Shown: positions 7,208 to 14,280, counted from the first letter of the stretch. The stretch is DNA of 14,994 nt from JBBQTQ01 sp038213135 (GCA_038213135.1 JBBQTQ010000072.1:1-14994), one strand, 5' to 3'. Program-made: numbers and translations. Notes: generated by a model not told the origin, from the letters alone.

Positions 7208-10087
7208 GTGAATTCGCAGCAAATGACCGAGCTTCGCCGCTGGGCGGAGCGGCTTCGCGAGGGGGATAGTCAAGAGGGCCGCGCGGCGGCGCGCGCGATT
7301 CTCATGCTCACCGAGGAGGTCGAGCGCCTGCAGGCCGAGCTGCGGCGGCGCGGCGAGACACGCGCGCCCGACTTCTTCGACCAGGAGCGCTCCGCTCCGG
7401 CCGAGCCCGAGTACGAGGACGACGAGCCGCCCGACGACGAGCCGCCGGCACCCCGCGGCCCGGCCTGGCTGCGGCGGGCACTGGGAACCGAGCAGGGCGA
7501 GCGGCCGTCGTGGCGCGAGCCGGACGAGGAGCTCAGCCCGAGACGGCTCGAAGCCCGTCGCCGCAAGCGCCGGCGCCTGCGCCGCACCGGACTTGCGGTT
7601 GCGGCCCTGGGTGCGCTGATCTTCGCCACCTTCGCGGTCGGCGCCCAGATCGCGGCACCCGATCTTCACGCTCAGGGACCGAAGGGCAACGCACTCATCG
7701 GTCCGAAGCAGCTGCGGCGGCTGGCGTTCACGATCCGCTCCGGTCGCAGCGAGGTGACGAAGGCCCACTGGCGCCTCGACGGGCTCGACGTGACAGGACG
7801 GGTCCTCGTCGCCGGCGACACGGCCACGTTCCCGGCGCGAAGGCTGGCGGACGGAAAGCACGAGCTGAACGTCTCGGTCGACGCGAGCTTCCCGGGTGCG
7901 AGCTCCTCGCACACCTGGGGCTTCACCGTCGACACGACGCCGCCACAGATCGGGATCCCATCCGAGGTGCAGATCCAGGCATTGCAGCGAATCAGGCTGC
8001 AGGGCACGGTGGAGCAGGACGCGCAGCTGACGATCGCGGGGCGTCCGGTCGAGGTCAAGGACGGCCGCTTCGCCGTCGACCTCCGCTCGAGCCCGACCCG
8101 TCCCGTGCTGTTCGTCGCGCGCGACCAGGTCGGCAACAGCTCGCGGAAGCGGGTCTCGGTGCTGATCGTGCCGCGCCGCCCCGCCGCGCCGCTGCACGCC
8201 GTGCACGTGACGATGGACGCCTGGGTGACGGCGACCCTCCGCGACCCGGTCCTCCAGCTGGCGTCCGAGGGACGGATCGATGCCGTCGAGCTCGACGTGA
8301 AGGACGAGTCGGGAGCGATCGGCTGGAACATCCCGCTGCCGCTGGCGCACGAGGCCGGGGCCGTCCGCGGTATCTACAACCTGCGCGACGCCGTGCGGAT
8401 CCTCCACTCGAAGGGCGTGCGGGTGATCGTCCGCATCGTCGCTTTCCGCGACCCGATCCTCGCCGGCTGGGCCTGGAAGAAGGGCCACAGCGACTGGGTG
8501 ATCCAGGCGCCCGGCGGCGGTCCCTACGTCAACGGGACCTACGGCGCGGCGCCGGAGTTCACGAACTTCGCGAATCCGGCCGTCCGTAACTACAACGCCC
8601 AGATCGCGGTGCTGTCGGCCAGGGCCGGCGCCGACGACATCCTCTTCGACTACATCCGCCGTCCGGACGGACCGCTCTCCACGATGGTGTTCCCGGGCCT
8701 TAAGGGATCGGCGGAGCAGGGGGTCGCGAGCTTCGTTGCACTCGTGCGCCGTGAGCTCCCGAAGACCACCTATCTCGGCGCGTCGGTCTTCGGCGTGGCT
8801 GCGACGCGACCCCAGGAGGTCGCCCAGAACATCCCGATGATGGCGCGCAACCTCGACTACGTCGCGCCGATGGTCTACCCGTCGCACTGGGGCCCCGGTG
8901 AGTACGGCGTCGCCGACCCGAACGCGCAGCCCTACGACATCGTCAACCGCTCGCTGAAGGACTTCAACATCGACGTCAAGGGCACCGGGGCGCGCGTCGT
9001 CCCGTGGCTCCAGGACTTCTCGCTCGGCGTCACCTATGGGCCGACCGAGGTGAAGGCGCAGATCGACGCAGCGCACGCGGATGGGATCGACGAGTTCGTG
9101 CTCTGGTCGCCATCGGTCGTTTACGACGGCGCTGGGCTGCCGGCAATCCAGCGCCCGACTACGACCTTGCCGACCCATACGACGCCGACGGCGACGACCC
9201 CGACCACGACGCCGGCAGTCGGCGCCAACGAGCTCGGGCTCGTGCCGGTGCTCGAGTTCCACCAGATCCGCGACAACCCGAGCTCGTTCGACCTGACGCC
9301 CGACCAGTTTCGCTCGCTGATCGCGCGGGTCTGGCAGGACGGCTACTACCCGATCCGGGCGATCGACCTCGTCACCGGCCACATCGACGTGCCCGCCGGC
9401 AAGAGCCCGGTCGTCTTCACCTTCGACGACTCGACGAACAACCAGCTCAAGTTCCTGCCCGACGGCTCGATCGACCCGAACAGTGCGGTCGGGATCATGA
9501 ACGCCTTCGCGACGACGCATCCCGCCTTCCACCCGACGGGCACGTTCTTCGTGCTGCGCGACCCGTTCAGCGGCAGCGGCAAGCCGTCCAACGCCGTCCT
9601 CCAGTGGTTGCATTTGCACGGCTACGAGCTCGGCAACCACACCTACGACCACTACCAGCTCGGGACGCTGAGCGACACGGACGTCCAGAAGGAGCTCGTC
9701 GAGGGCAAGCGGATCATCCAGGGCGCGATCCCCGGCCTGCAGGTGCGCACGATGGCACTTCCGCTCGGCAGCTATCCGAAGAACACCGCCCTCGCCGTCA
9801 GCGGCAGCTGGGGCGGCGAGAGCTACCACAACGAGGCCGTCTTCCTCTCGGGCGCGGAGGCCACGCCTTCGCCGTTCAGCAAGAGCTTCAATCCGGCCAA
9901 CCTCCCGCGGATCGCCGCACTCCACGACCCGTCCGTCAAGTTCGGCGCGGACTGGTGGCTGACGCTGCTCGAGAACGAGAAGAGTCGCCGCTACGTCTCA
10001 GACGGGAATCCGAACAAGATCACGTTCCCGAACTCGGAGCTCGACCAGATTCCGCAGCGATTCAGCTCGCAGGCCAACTCCTATTAG
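7208..10087 (+). CDS. Membrane-anchored fusion of DUF4015 glycosidase-like domain and NodB polysaccharide deacetylase
   Basis: This 959-aa protein has several parts. A cytoplasmic N-terminus (1-126) carries a short coiled coil (about 22-46), an acidic Pro-rich stretch and a basic Arg cluster. One membrane segment (about 127-149) and Ig-like sequence (about 165-325) follow. A DUF4015-type glycosyl hydrolase domain (about 330-643) has V-E-L-D-V-K-D, I-L-F-D-Y-I-R-R-P and Y-P-S-H-W-G-P-G-E-Y-G-V. A Thr/Pro linker (about 648-672) leads to a NodB-type CE4 deacetylase domain (about 674-959). Its motif 1 is T-F-D-D-S (D740, D741) and its metal-binding H-T-Y-D-H provides H811 and H815. It should sit outside the membrane and cut and/or deacetylate an amino-sugar polysaccharide; the substrate is unknown. 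The order of hydrolase then deacetylase recalls PelA rather than PgaB. GTG 7190 and ATG 7223 are alternative starts. Confidence 0.88.
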   Translation: MNSQQMTELRRWAERLREGDSQEGRAAARAILMLTEEVERLQAELRRRGETRAPDFFDQERSAPAEPEYEDDEPPDDEPPAPRGPAWLRRALGTEQGERPSWREPDEELSPRRLEARRRKRRRLRRTGLAVAALGALIFATFAVGAQIAAPDLHAQGPKGNALIGPKQLRRLAFTIRSGRSEVTKAHWRLDGLDVTGRVLVAGDTATFPARRLADGKHELNVSVDASFPGASSSHTWGFTVDTTPPQIGIPSEVQIQALQRIRLQGTVEQDAQLTIAGRPVEVKDGRFAVDLRSSPTRPVLFVARDQVGNSSRKRVSVLIVPRRPAAPLHAVHVTMDAWVTATLRDPVLQLASEGRIDAVELDVKDESGAIGWNIPLPLAHEAGAVRGIYNLRDAVRILHSKGVRVIVRIVAFRDPILAGWAWKKGHSDWVIQAPGGGPYVNGTYGAAPEFTNFANPAVRNYNAQIAVLSARAGADDILFDYIRRPDGPLSTMVFPGLKGSAEQGVASFVALVRRELPKTTYLGASVFGVAATRPQEVAQNIPMMARNLDYVAPMVYPSHWGPGEYGVADPNAQPYDIVNRSLKDFNIDVKGTGARVVPWLQDFSLGVTYGPTEVKAQIDAAHADGIDEFVLWSPSVVYDGAGLPAIQRPTTTLPTHTTPTATTPTTTPAVGANELGLVPVLEFHQIRDNPSSFDLTPDQFRSLIARVWQDGYYPIRAIDLVTGHIDVPAGKSPVVFTFDDSTNNQLKFLPDGSIDPNSAVGIMNAFATTHPAFHPTGTFFVLRDPFSGSGKPSNAVLQWLHLHGYELGNHTYDHYQLGTLSDTDVQKELVEGKRIIQGAIPGLQVRTMALPLGSYPKNTALAVSGSWGGESYHNEAVFLSGAEATPSPFSKSFNPANLPRIAALHDPSVKFGADWWLTLLENEKSRRYVSDGNPNKITFPNSELDQIPQRFSSQANSY

Positions 10088-10307
10088 AGATGGTTGACGC
10101 CACGATCTCGCGCGCTCGGTTGCGCGATCTGGCGCGTCTGGGCCGCGAACCCCTTCCGGACGCCGGCGGGGCCGGCCTCCGCAAGGTGTCCGCTTCACGT
10201 CGCCGGGCCGCCACCGATGCTTCGAGCATCGCCGGTGTCCCGTCGACGCGACCCAGAGCGGCCAGTTCGCGCCCCGAGGCGGACGATCTCGTGGCATCAA
10301 CCATCTC
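10087..10307. repeat. 221-bp imperfect inverted repeat filling the intergenic gap
   Basis: The ends form a 19-bp terminal inverted repeat with 18 matches: GAGATGGTTGACGCCACGA at 10087-10105 and TCGTGGCATCAACCATCTC at 10289-10307. Similarity between the arms continues inward for about 60 nt with gaps and mismatches. The element starts on the last base of the upstream stop codon and ends immediately before the GTG at 10308. No convincing gene lies inside. Both strands can be read from an ATG as M-V-D-A-T, which follows from the symmetry. It could be a small non-autonomous mobile repeat or a structured RNA; the sequence does not decide. Confidence 0.7.
10216..10230. other. Perfect hairpin at the centre of the inverted repeat
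   Basis: GATGCT-TCG-AGCATC forms a 6-bp stem with a 3-nt loop in the right half of the interior of the inverted repeat. A short CACC/GGTG pairing outside a 3-nt bulge extends it. It may be the tip of a larger RNA fold. Confidence 0.5.
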
Positions 10308-11779
10308 GTGAACCGTCGGCAGTTCCTGGCGGGCGTCGCGCTGGCGCCCTGGTGGCGCCTGCCTGTCGCGAGTGCTGCGGCCGATCCGCGGGTTCGCGAG
10401 CTGGCGCGCGAGCTGCACGGGAGCGTGGTCGGGCGCGATGCCGGTGGCTTCGACTCGGCGCGGCAGCTCTTCGACACGCGCTACGACGCGATCCGGCCGC
10501 TCGCCGTCGCCTACTGCGAGACGGCCGAGGACGTCGAGCGCGCCGTGCGCTGGGCTGCGCGGCACGGGATCACGATCGCTCCGCGGTCCGGCGGGCACAG
10601 CTACGGCGGCTACTCGACTCGAGGCGGCGGCCTCGTTGTCGACGTGAGCCGGCTGAATGCGATCGCCGTCACCGGCCGGATCGCCACGATCGGCGCCGGA
10701 GCCCGTCTCGTGGACGTCTACGAGCGACTCAGCGAGCACGGCCTCGCGCTGCCGGCCGGCTCCTGCGCGACGGTCGGGATCGCGGGCCTCGCGCTCGGCG
10801 GCGGCCACGGCTTCCTCTCGCGGAAGTGGGGGACGACGAGCGACAACATCGTCTCGGCCGACGTCGTCACCGCCGACGGCACGCTGCGACCCGCGACGGG
10901 CTCGGTCTATTCCGACCTGCTCTGGGCCTGCCGCGGCGGCGGTGGCGGCAACTTCGGGATCACCACCGGCTTTCGCTTCCGCGTCCATCCGGTCACGACG
11001 GTCACCACCTTCGCGGTCAACTGGCACTGGAGCGACGCCAGGCTCGCGATCGACGCCTGGCAGCGCTTCGCGCCGTACGCGCCGGACGAGCTCTTCAGCG
11101 TCTGCGTGCTCGGGGCAGGGGCGGGGGGCACGCCGAGCGTCGCCGTCTCCGGGCAGCTGATCGGGCGCCAGGCGACGCTGACGCCGCTACTCGCGCCGCT
11201 CGCCAACGCGGGCAGCCCGACGCGCGTCGTCTCGCACGAGCGGCCTTGGATCGACGCCGCGCTATGTGGGCCGGCTGCGGGAACGGCTATGCCGACTGCC
11301 ACCTGGAGCCGCTCGGCGGCCTCGCCCGCGCCACCTTTGCCGGCAAGTCCGACTACTTCAACCGCCGCATCCCCGGAGCGGGGCTGGACGTGCTCGTGAA
11401 GGCGTTCGAAGCGCGGGCGGCACAGTCGACCGAAGGACGCGGCCTGATCCTGCTCGACTCCTACGGCGGCGCGATCAACCGCGTCGCGCCGTCGGCGACG
11501 GCGTTTGTGCACCGCGACGCGCTCTTCTCAGCTCAGTACCTCTCCTACTGGGACGTGCCGAGCGCGGCCGCCGGCAACCTTGCCTGGCTGCGCTCCTTCT
11601 ATGCCTCGATGCGGCTGTATGCCTCGGGCTACGCCTACCAGAACTACATCGACCCCGACCTCGAGAGCTGGGAGCACGCCTACTACGGGGCCAACCTCGA
11701 CCGGCTGCGCCAGATCAAGAAGCGCTACGACCCGCACGAACGTTTTACGTTCGCGCAGGGAGTCAGGCCGCTACATTGA
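10308..11779 (+). pseudogene. Tat-exported FAD-linked oxidase (berberine bridge enzyme type), frameshifted
   Basis: The first frame (GTG 10308 to about 11263) begins with a Tat signal (N-R-R-Q-F-L-A then a hydrophobic stretch to about residue 25). The FAD-binding PCMH fold follows, with R-S-G-G-H-S-Y-G-G (H97, the usual covalent flavin histidine) and G-S-C-A-T-V-G (C153, matching the cysteinyl flavin site of bicovalent members). G-G-G-G-G-N-F-G-I-T-T-G-F comes later. After P-W-I-D-A-A-L the frame is lost. The family-like sequence resumes one frame over from ATG 11264 (M-W-A-G-C-G-N-G-Y-A-D-C-H-L-E-P) and ends with the BBE C-terminal motif (Y-Q-N-Y-I-D-P-D-L, R-Y-D-P-H-E-R-F-T-F) at 11779. A single missing base near 11263 explains this, whether by real mutation or sequence error. 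If intact, the protein would have about 490 residues and oxidise a sugar or alcohol outside the membrane. Confidence 0.88.
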
Positions 11780-11788
11780 GTTGCTCCC

Positions 11789-13069
11789 TTGCTCGCGCAC
11801 CTGCTGGCACTCGCCCTTGCTGCCGCGCCGGGACTGACGGTCGACCGCGTCGCGGCCGGCTCGAACTCCGCGACTGTCACCTGGCACGCCGCTAGGCCCG
11901 TCTCCGTCATCGCGAGCTATGGGCTCGACGGCGACTACGGCTCGTGGACGGCCTTCTCGAAGTCGGCGACGAGCGGCACGACCGTGCTCGACCGCCTCGA
12001 GCCGGGCACGGGTTACCGCTTCGAGCTGCGCGCCGGCGGGCAGGCGGTCGACGGCACGTTCACGACCGCACCGGTTCCCGCACACTCGACTGCGGTCATC
12101 ACGTCGAGCGGCCTGGTCGTCGACGGCCAGTTGTTCTTCCCGCGGATGAACTTCCGGGAGTGCGCCTGGGGCTGGCCGAACAGCATCGCGGCCGGCGTGA
12201 ACCTGTTCATGGGGGCAGGCTGCGGCGAGGCGTTCCCGGACGCGCTCGCCGGCCGCGCGTACTCGCTCGTCGACGCGGACGCGCGCGGCCAGGACGGGCG
12301 CGGCCTGCTCGGCTACTTCCAGATGGACGAGGCCGACCTGTACTTCTCGCGGCCGAGCGAGCTGCCGGCCCTGCCGCCCTCGACGCAAAGCCACCGCGCG
12401 ACGTTCATGACGTTCTCGAACCACTTCTACAGCTGGGCGGCGCCGCCGACCGCGGGCCGCCAGATCTACCCGGGCCTGATCACGCGTGCCGAGTTCCTCG
12501 GCTTCGACCTCTTCCCGCTGCAAACCTGGTGCAAGAAGGACCTGCTGGGGACGGTCTACGACGCGCAGCGAGAGCTCGTGAACCTCGCGGCGGGCAAGCC
12601 GACCTACCAGTGGATCGAGGCCGGCCAGATGGAGTTCTGCCTGGGCCTCGAGCCGAGCCCGGCGATCCTTCGCGCCGAGACCTGGCTCGCGATCGCCGGC
12701 GGCGCGCGCGGGATCGGCTGGTTCCCGCCCTACTGGAAGCCCGACGTCGCCAAGGCGATCGGCGGGCTCAGCCGCCAGATCACGGCGCTCGCGCCGGTCC
12801 TGCTGAGCGTCGACCGGCCGGTGACGGTGCTGCCTCTCAACGGGCCGATCAAGGTCGGCGCGCGAGCGCGGAACGGGGCGACGGTCGTGATCGCCGTCAA
12901 CTCGTCGTTCAAGCACGTCAACGTCCGCATCACCGTTCCTGGCCTCGGGACCGGCCTCGTCTGGCCGATGGGTGAGGGCCGCTCGCTCGCGATCAGGAAC
13001 GGCGTGATCGTCGACTCGTTCCGCGGCCTCGGCGTGCATATCTACCTTGTCCCGCCCGCCGGGGCATGA
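11789..13069 (+). CDS. Secreted FN3 plus glycoside hydrolase-like protein
   Basis: This 426-aa protein has a short hydrophobic signal-like N-terminus (residues 1-14, L-L-A-L-A-L-A-A-A-P). A fibronectin type III-like domain follows (about 15-95, with T-V-T-W, Y-G-L-D-G, L-E-P-G-T-G-Y-R-F-E-L). The remainder (about 100-425) reads like a TIM-barrel glycosidase. It has F-Q-M-D-E-A-D-L-Y-F with E181 near an expected acid/base position, W-I-E-A-G-Q with E277 as a candidate nucleophile, and a beta-rich C-terminal piece (N-G-A-T-V-V-I-A-V-N). I cannot name the GH family, and the catalytic assignments are inference. The TTG at 11789 is 9 nt past the frameshifted oxidase stop and is the only suitable start before the signal peptide. 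TGAGTT lies 6 nt upstream of it. The gene lies 13 bp before the SIMPL-domain gene. Confidence 0.72.
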   Translation: MLAHLLALALAAAPGLTVDRVAAGSNSATVTWHAARPVSVIASYGLDGDYGSWTAFSKSATSGTTVLDRLEPGTGYRFELRAGGQAVDGTFTTAPVPAHSTAVITSSGLVVDGQLFFPRMNFRECAWGWPNSIAAGVNLFMGAGCGEAFPDALAGRAYSLVDADARGQDGRGLLGYFQMDEADLYFSRPSELPALPPSTQSHRATFMTFSNHFYSWAAPPTAGRQIYPGLITRAEFLGFDLFPLQTWCKKDLLGTVYDAQRELVNLAAGKPTYQWIEAGQMEFCLGLEPSPAILRAETWLAIAGGARGIGWFPPYWKPDVAKAIGGLSRQITALAPVLLSVDRPVTVLPLNGPIKVGARARNGATVVIAVNSSFKHVNVRITVPGLGTGLVWPMGEGRSLAIRNGVIVDSFRGLGVHIYLVPPAGA

Positions 13070-13076
13070 CAGAGTT
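13047..13076 (+). promoter_or_regulatory. Possible promoter for a leaderless SIMPL-domain gene
   Basis: TTGTCC (13047-13052), an 18-nt spacer and AGAGTT (13071-13076) end 6 nt before the GTG at 13083. The promoter would overlap the end of the preceding gene. The -10 is poor, but the spacing matches the other leaderless candidates. Confidence 0.3.
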
Positions 13077-13082
13077 GGGGTC

Positions 13083-13823
13083 GTGCGCGATCGCATCCTC
13101 GAGCGGCTGCCGCTCCTCGTCGGCCTGACGCTCCTCGCGATCGCAATCCTGTTCGGCGCCGTCGCGATCGGCCACGGGATCCGTGCCCGCGACAAGCACG
13201 ACGTGATCAGCGTCACCGGCTCGGCGAAGCGGACGATCGTCTCGGACTACATCGTCTGGGACGCCTCGCTGACGAGCCAGCAGCCGACGCCGCAGCGCGC
13301 GCTTGCGCAGCTGAAGGGCTGGGAGACGCGAATGACCACCTTCCTGCACGACGAGGGCGCCCAGGACGCCGAGATCACGATCGCACCGATCGCGACCGAC
13401 ACGGTCACCTCGACGGACGCGAACGGCAACTCGACCGGCAAGGTGATCGCCTACAAGCTGACGCGCAACTTCGAGGTGCGCTCCTCTCGGGTCAGCGCGG
13501 TTGCGACGCTCGTCGAGGACAGCTCGAAGCTGCTCGCCGAAGGGATCCCGCTCCAGGCGCAGGCGCCGCAGTACGTCTACACCAGGCTACCGTCGCTGCG
13601 CCCCCAGCTCCTCGCCGCTGCGACGCAGGACGCATTGAACCGCGCCCGCGTGCTCGTGAAGAGCACCGGCGGCCACCTCGGCTCGCTGCGCAGCGTCGAC
13701 GTCGGCGTCTTCCAGGTCACCTCGCCGAACTCGACCGACGTCAGTGACTACGGCGTCTACGACACGACGACACTCAAGAAGGACGTCACCGCCGTAGTGA
13801 ACGTCACGTTCGCCCTGGGTTAG
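13083..13823 (+). CDS. SIMPL (DUF541) domain protein, membrane-anchored
   Basis: This 246-aa protein has one N-terminal membrane segment (about residues 9-31) and then a SIMPL/DUF541 domain (about 36-246). Typical features are V-I-S-V-T-G-S-A-K-R at the start of the domain and the A-L-A-Q-L-K-G-W region. The mid-domain I-A-Y-K-L-T-R-N-F-E-V-R and the closing V-T-A-V-V-N-V-T-F-A-L-G are also characteristic. The family is found in bacterial envelopes (for example YggE and BP26) and forms ring-like oligomers; its role is linked to stress tolerance but is not well defined. GTG 13083 was chosen because the open frame upstream overlaps the previous gene and reads as shadow. It lies 13 bp after the glycosidase-like gene. 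Twin palindromes follow its stop. Confidence 0.85.
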   Translation: MRDRILERLPLLVGLTLLAIAILFGAVAIGHGIRARDKHDVISVTGSAKRTIVSDYIVWDASLTSQQPTPQRALAQLKGWETRMTTFLHDEGAQDAEITIAPIATDTVTSTDANGNSTGKVIAYKLTRNFEVRSSRVSAVATLVEDSSKLLAEGIPLQAQAPQYVYTRLPSLRPQLLAAATQDALNRARVLVKSTGGHLGSLRSVDVGVFQVTSPNSTDVSDYGVYDTTTLKKDVTAVVNVTFALG

Positions 13824-13831
13824 CCGAGACC

Positions 13832-13861
13832 GAGGGACAGGCCTCTCGAGGCCTGTCCCTC
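13832..13861. repeat. Palindromic repeat copy 1 (terminator-like)
   Basis: A perfect palindrome has 14-nt arms (GAGGGACAGGCCTC and its complement) around 2 central bases. It is 8 nt after the stop of the SIMPL-domain gene. Together with its flanks it is nearly the same as copy 2. It could act as a terminator for both strands, but no T-run follows. Confidence 0.75.
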
Positions 13862-13888
13862 ACACCACCTGGTAGGTGAGCTGAGACC

Positions 13889-13917
13889 GAGGGACAGGCC
13901 CTGCGGGCCTGTCCCTC
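13889..13917. repeat. Palindromic repeat copy 2 (terminator-like)
   Basis: A perfect stem with 13-nt arms (GAGGGACAGGCCC and its complement) surrounds the loop TGC. The shared flank GAGACC precedes both copies and CAC follows both. The two copies are tandem, 27 bp apart, and differ only at the centre. A minor 5-bp hairpin (CACCT-GGT-AGGTG, 13866-13878) lies between them. The copy sits 10 bp beyond the stop of the minus-strand Rdx gene, so it may also end that transcript. Confidence 0.75.
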
Positions 13918-13927
13918 ACCCCACAAA

Positions 13928-14143
13928 CTAGGTCAGCGAAGCGATGATCTCGTCCGCCTCAGGCCAGCGCCCCTTCTCCTGCTTCGAGAAGAGCAGCCGC
14001 CCGTCGGCGAGCACGTCGAACTGGCTCTTCTTCCCGCTGACCGGCGCGGCGTCGTACCCCTGGCGCTTCAGCTCGGCCGCGAGACTCGCGGCCCGTTCGT
14101 CGTAGCCGCTTCAGACGGGGCAGTAGTAGATCTCGACGCGCAT
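13928..14143 (-). CDS. Rdx-family (SelW-like) selenoprotein with in-frame UGA
   Basis: Read from ATG 14143 to TAG 13928, this is a 71-codon gene with one in-frame UGA at codon 11 (14113-14111). The protein reads M-R-V-E-I-Y-Y-C-P-V-U-S-G-Y-D-E-R-A-A-S. The CxxU site (C8, U11) directly after the first beta strand is the hallmark of Rdx thioredoxin-fold proteins (SelW/SelT/SelH). The rest matches the family too: a helix A-A-S-L-A-A-E-L-K-R, a strand Q-F-D-V-L-A-D-G-R-L-L-F-S-K, and the closing K-G-R-W-P-E-A-D-E-I-I-A-S-L. A hairpin after the UGA fits a bacterial SECIS. The expected role is thiol-based redox chemistry in the cytoplasm. The alternative is a CxxC gene in which TGC or TGT changed to TGA by mutation or error. 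No Shine-Dalgarno is seen; TAGGCT lies 9 nt upstream. It is divergent from the DUF4232 gene. Confidence 0.78.
14075..14093 (-). promoter_or_regulatory. Candidate bacterial SECIS hairpin
   Basis: On the minus strand, GGCCGCG-AGTCT-CGCGGCC forms a 7-bp GC stem with a 5-nt loop inside the coding region. The loop has G as its second base, 26 nt after the UGA. Known bacterial SECIS elements carry a G among the first two apical-loop bases, at roughly 16-37 nt from the UGA. A lower helix CGGCT/AGCTG (one G-U pair) may extend the stem across an asymmetric internal loop. Confidence 0.65.
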
Positions 14144-14152
14144 GAGGACAGA

Positions 14153-14158
14153 AGCCTA
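14153..14158 (-). promoter_or_regulatory. Possible -10 element of the Rdx gene
   Basis: TAGGCT on the minus strand ends 9 nt before ATG 14143, very like TAGACT before the gene at 916. No -35 match was found at 17-18 nt. It implies a near-leaderless transcript. Confidence 0.35.
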
Positions 14159-14198
14159 GCGGGGCGTCGTGACGAGCGATTTCGCCGCGACGCCCCGC
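14159..14198. other. Long-stem hairpin in the divergent intergenic region
   Basis: An 11-bp perfect stem (GCGGGGCGTCG / CGACGCCCCGC) has an 18-nt loop. It is followed by smaller hairpins: TTTCCC/GGGAAA (14201-14218) and GGAGA/TCTCC (14224-14237). They lie between the Rdx and DUF4232 genes, upstream of both proposed promoters. No known riboswitch was recognised; a protein-binding or terminator-like role is possible. Confidence 0.45.
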
Positions 14199-14280
14199 CG
14201 TTTCCCGGGGAGGGGAAAGCTCCGGAGAACCGTCTCCTGTTGATGAAGACCGCTCAAGTGGAAAAACTTGCACGCTCGCG

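Noticed and set aside
7121..9925. Very long open frame on the minus strand (934 codons)
   Set aside because: It is antisense to the glycosidase/deacetylase gene, very rich in Arg, Asp, Val and His, and has no recognisable domain. It is a GC-driven shadow.
9004..10311. Plus-strand open frame running across the inverted repeat
   Set aside because: Most of it is an out-of-frame reading of the deacetylase domain. Its last part, starting M-V-D-A-T, arises from the repeat arm and has no ribosome site or domain.
10062..11027. Minus-strand frame through the inverted repeat that also contains M-V-D-A-T
   Set aside because: The matching peptide on both strands follows automatically from the inverted repeat, and the rest is antisense to the oxidase.
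11264..11279. Programmed frameshifting as explanation for the oxidase break
   Set aside because: No slippery heptamer or downstream pseudoknot is evident at the junction, and BBE enzymes are not known to use it. A one-base loss is simpler.
11771..13216. Long minus-strand open frame (481 codons)
   Set aside because: It is antisense to the FN3/glycosidase-like and SIMPL genes, with Arg/Asp-rich low-complexity translation and no motifs.
14161..14270. Riboswitch upstream of the DUF4232 gene
   Set aside because: The likely promoter is only 6 nt before the start codon, so the structured region would not be in that transcript. No known aptamer core was recognised.
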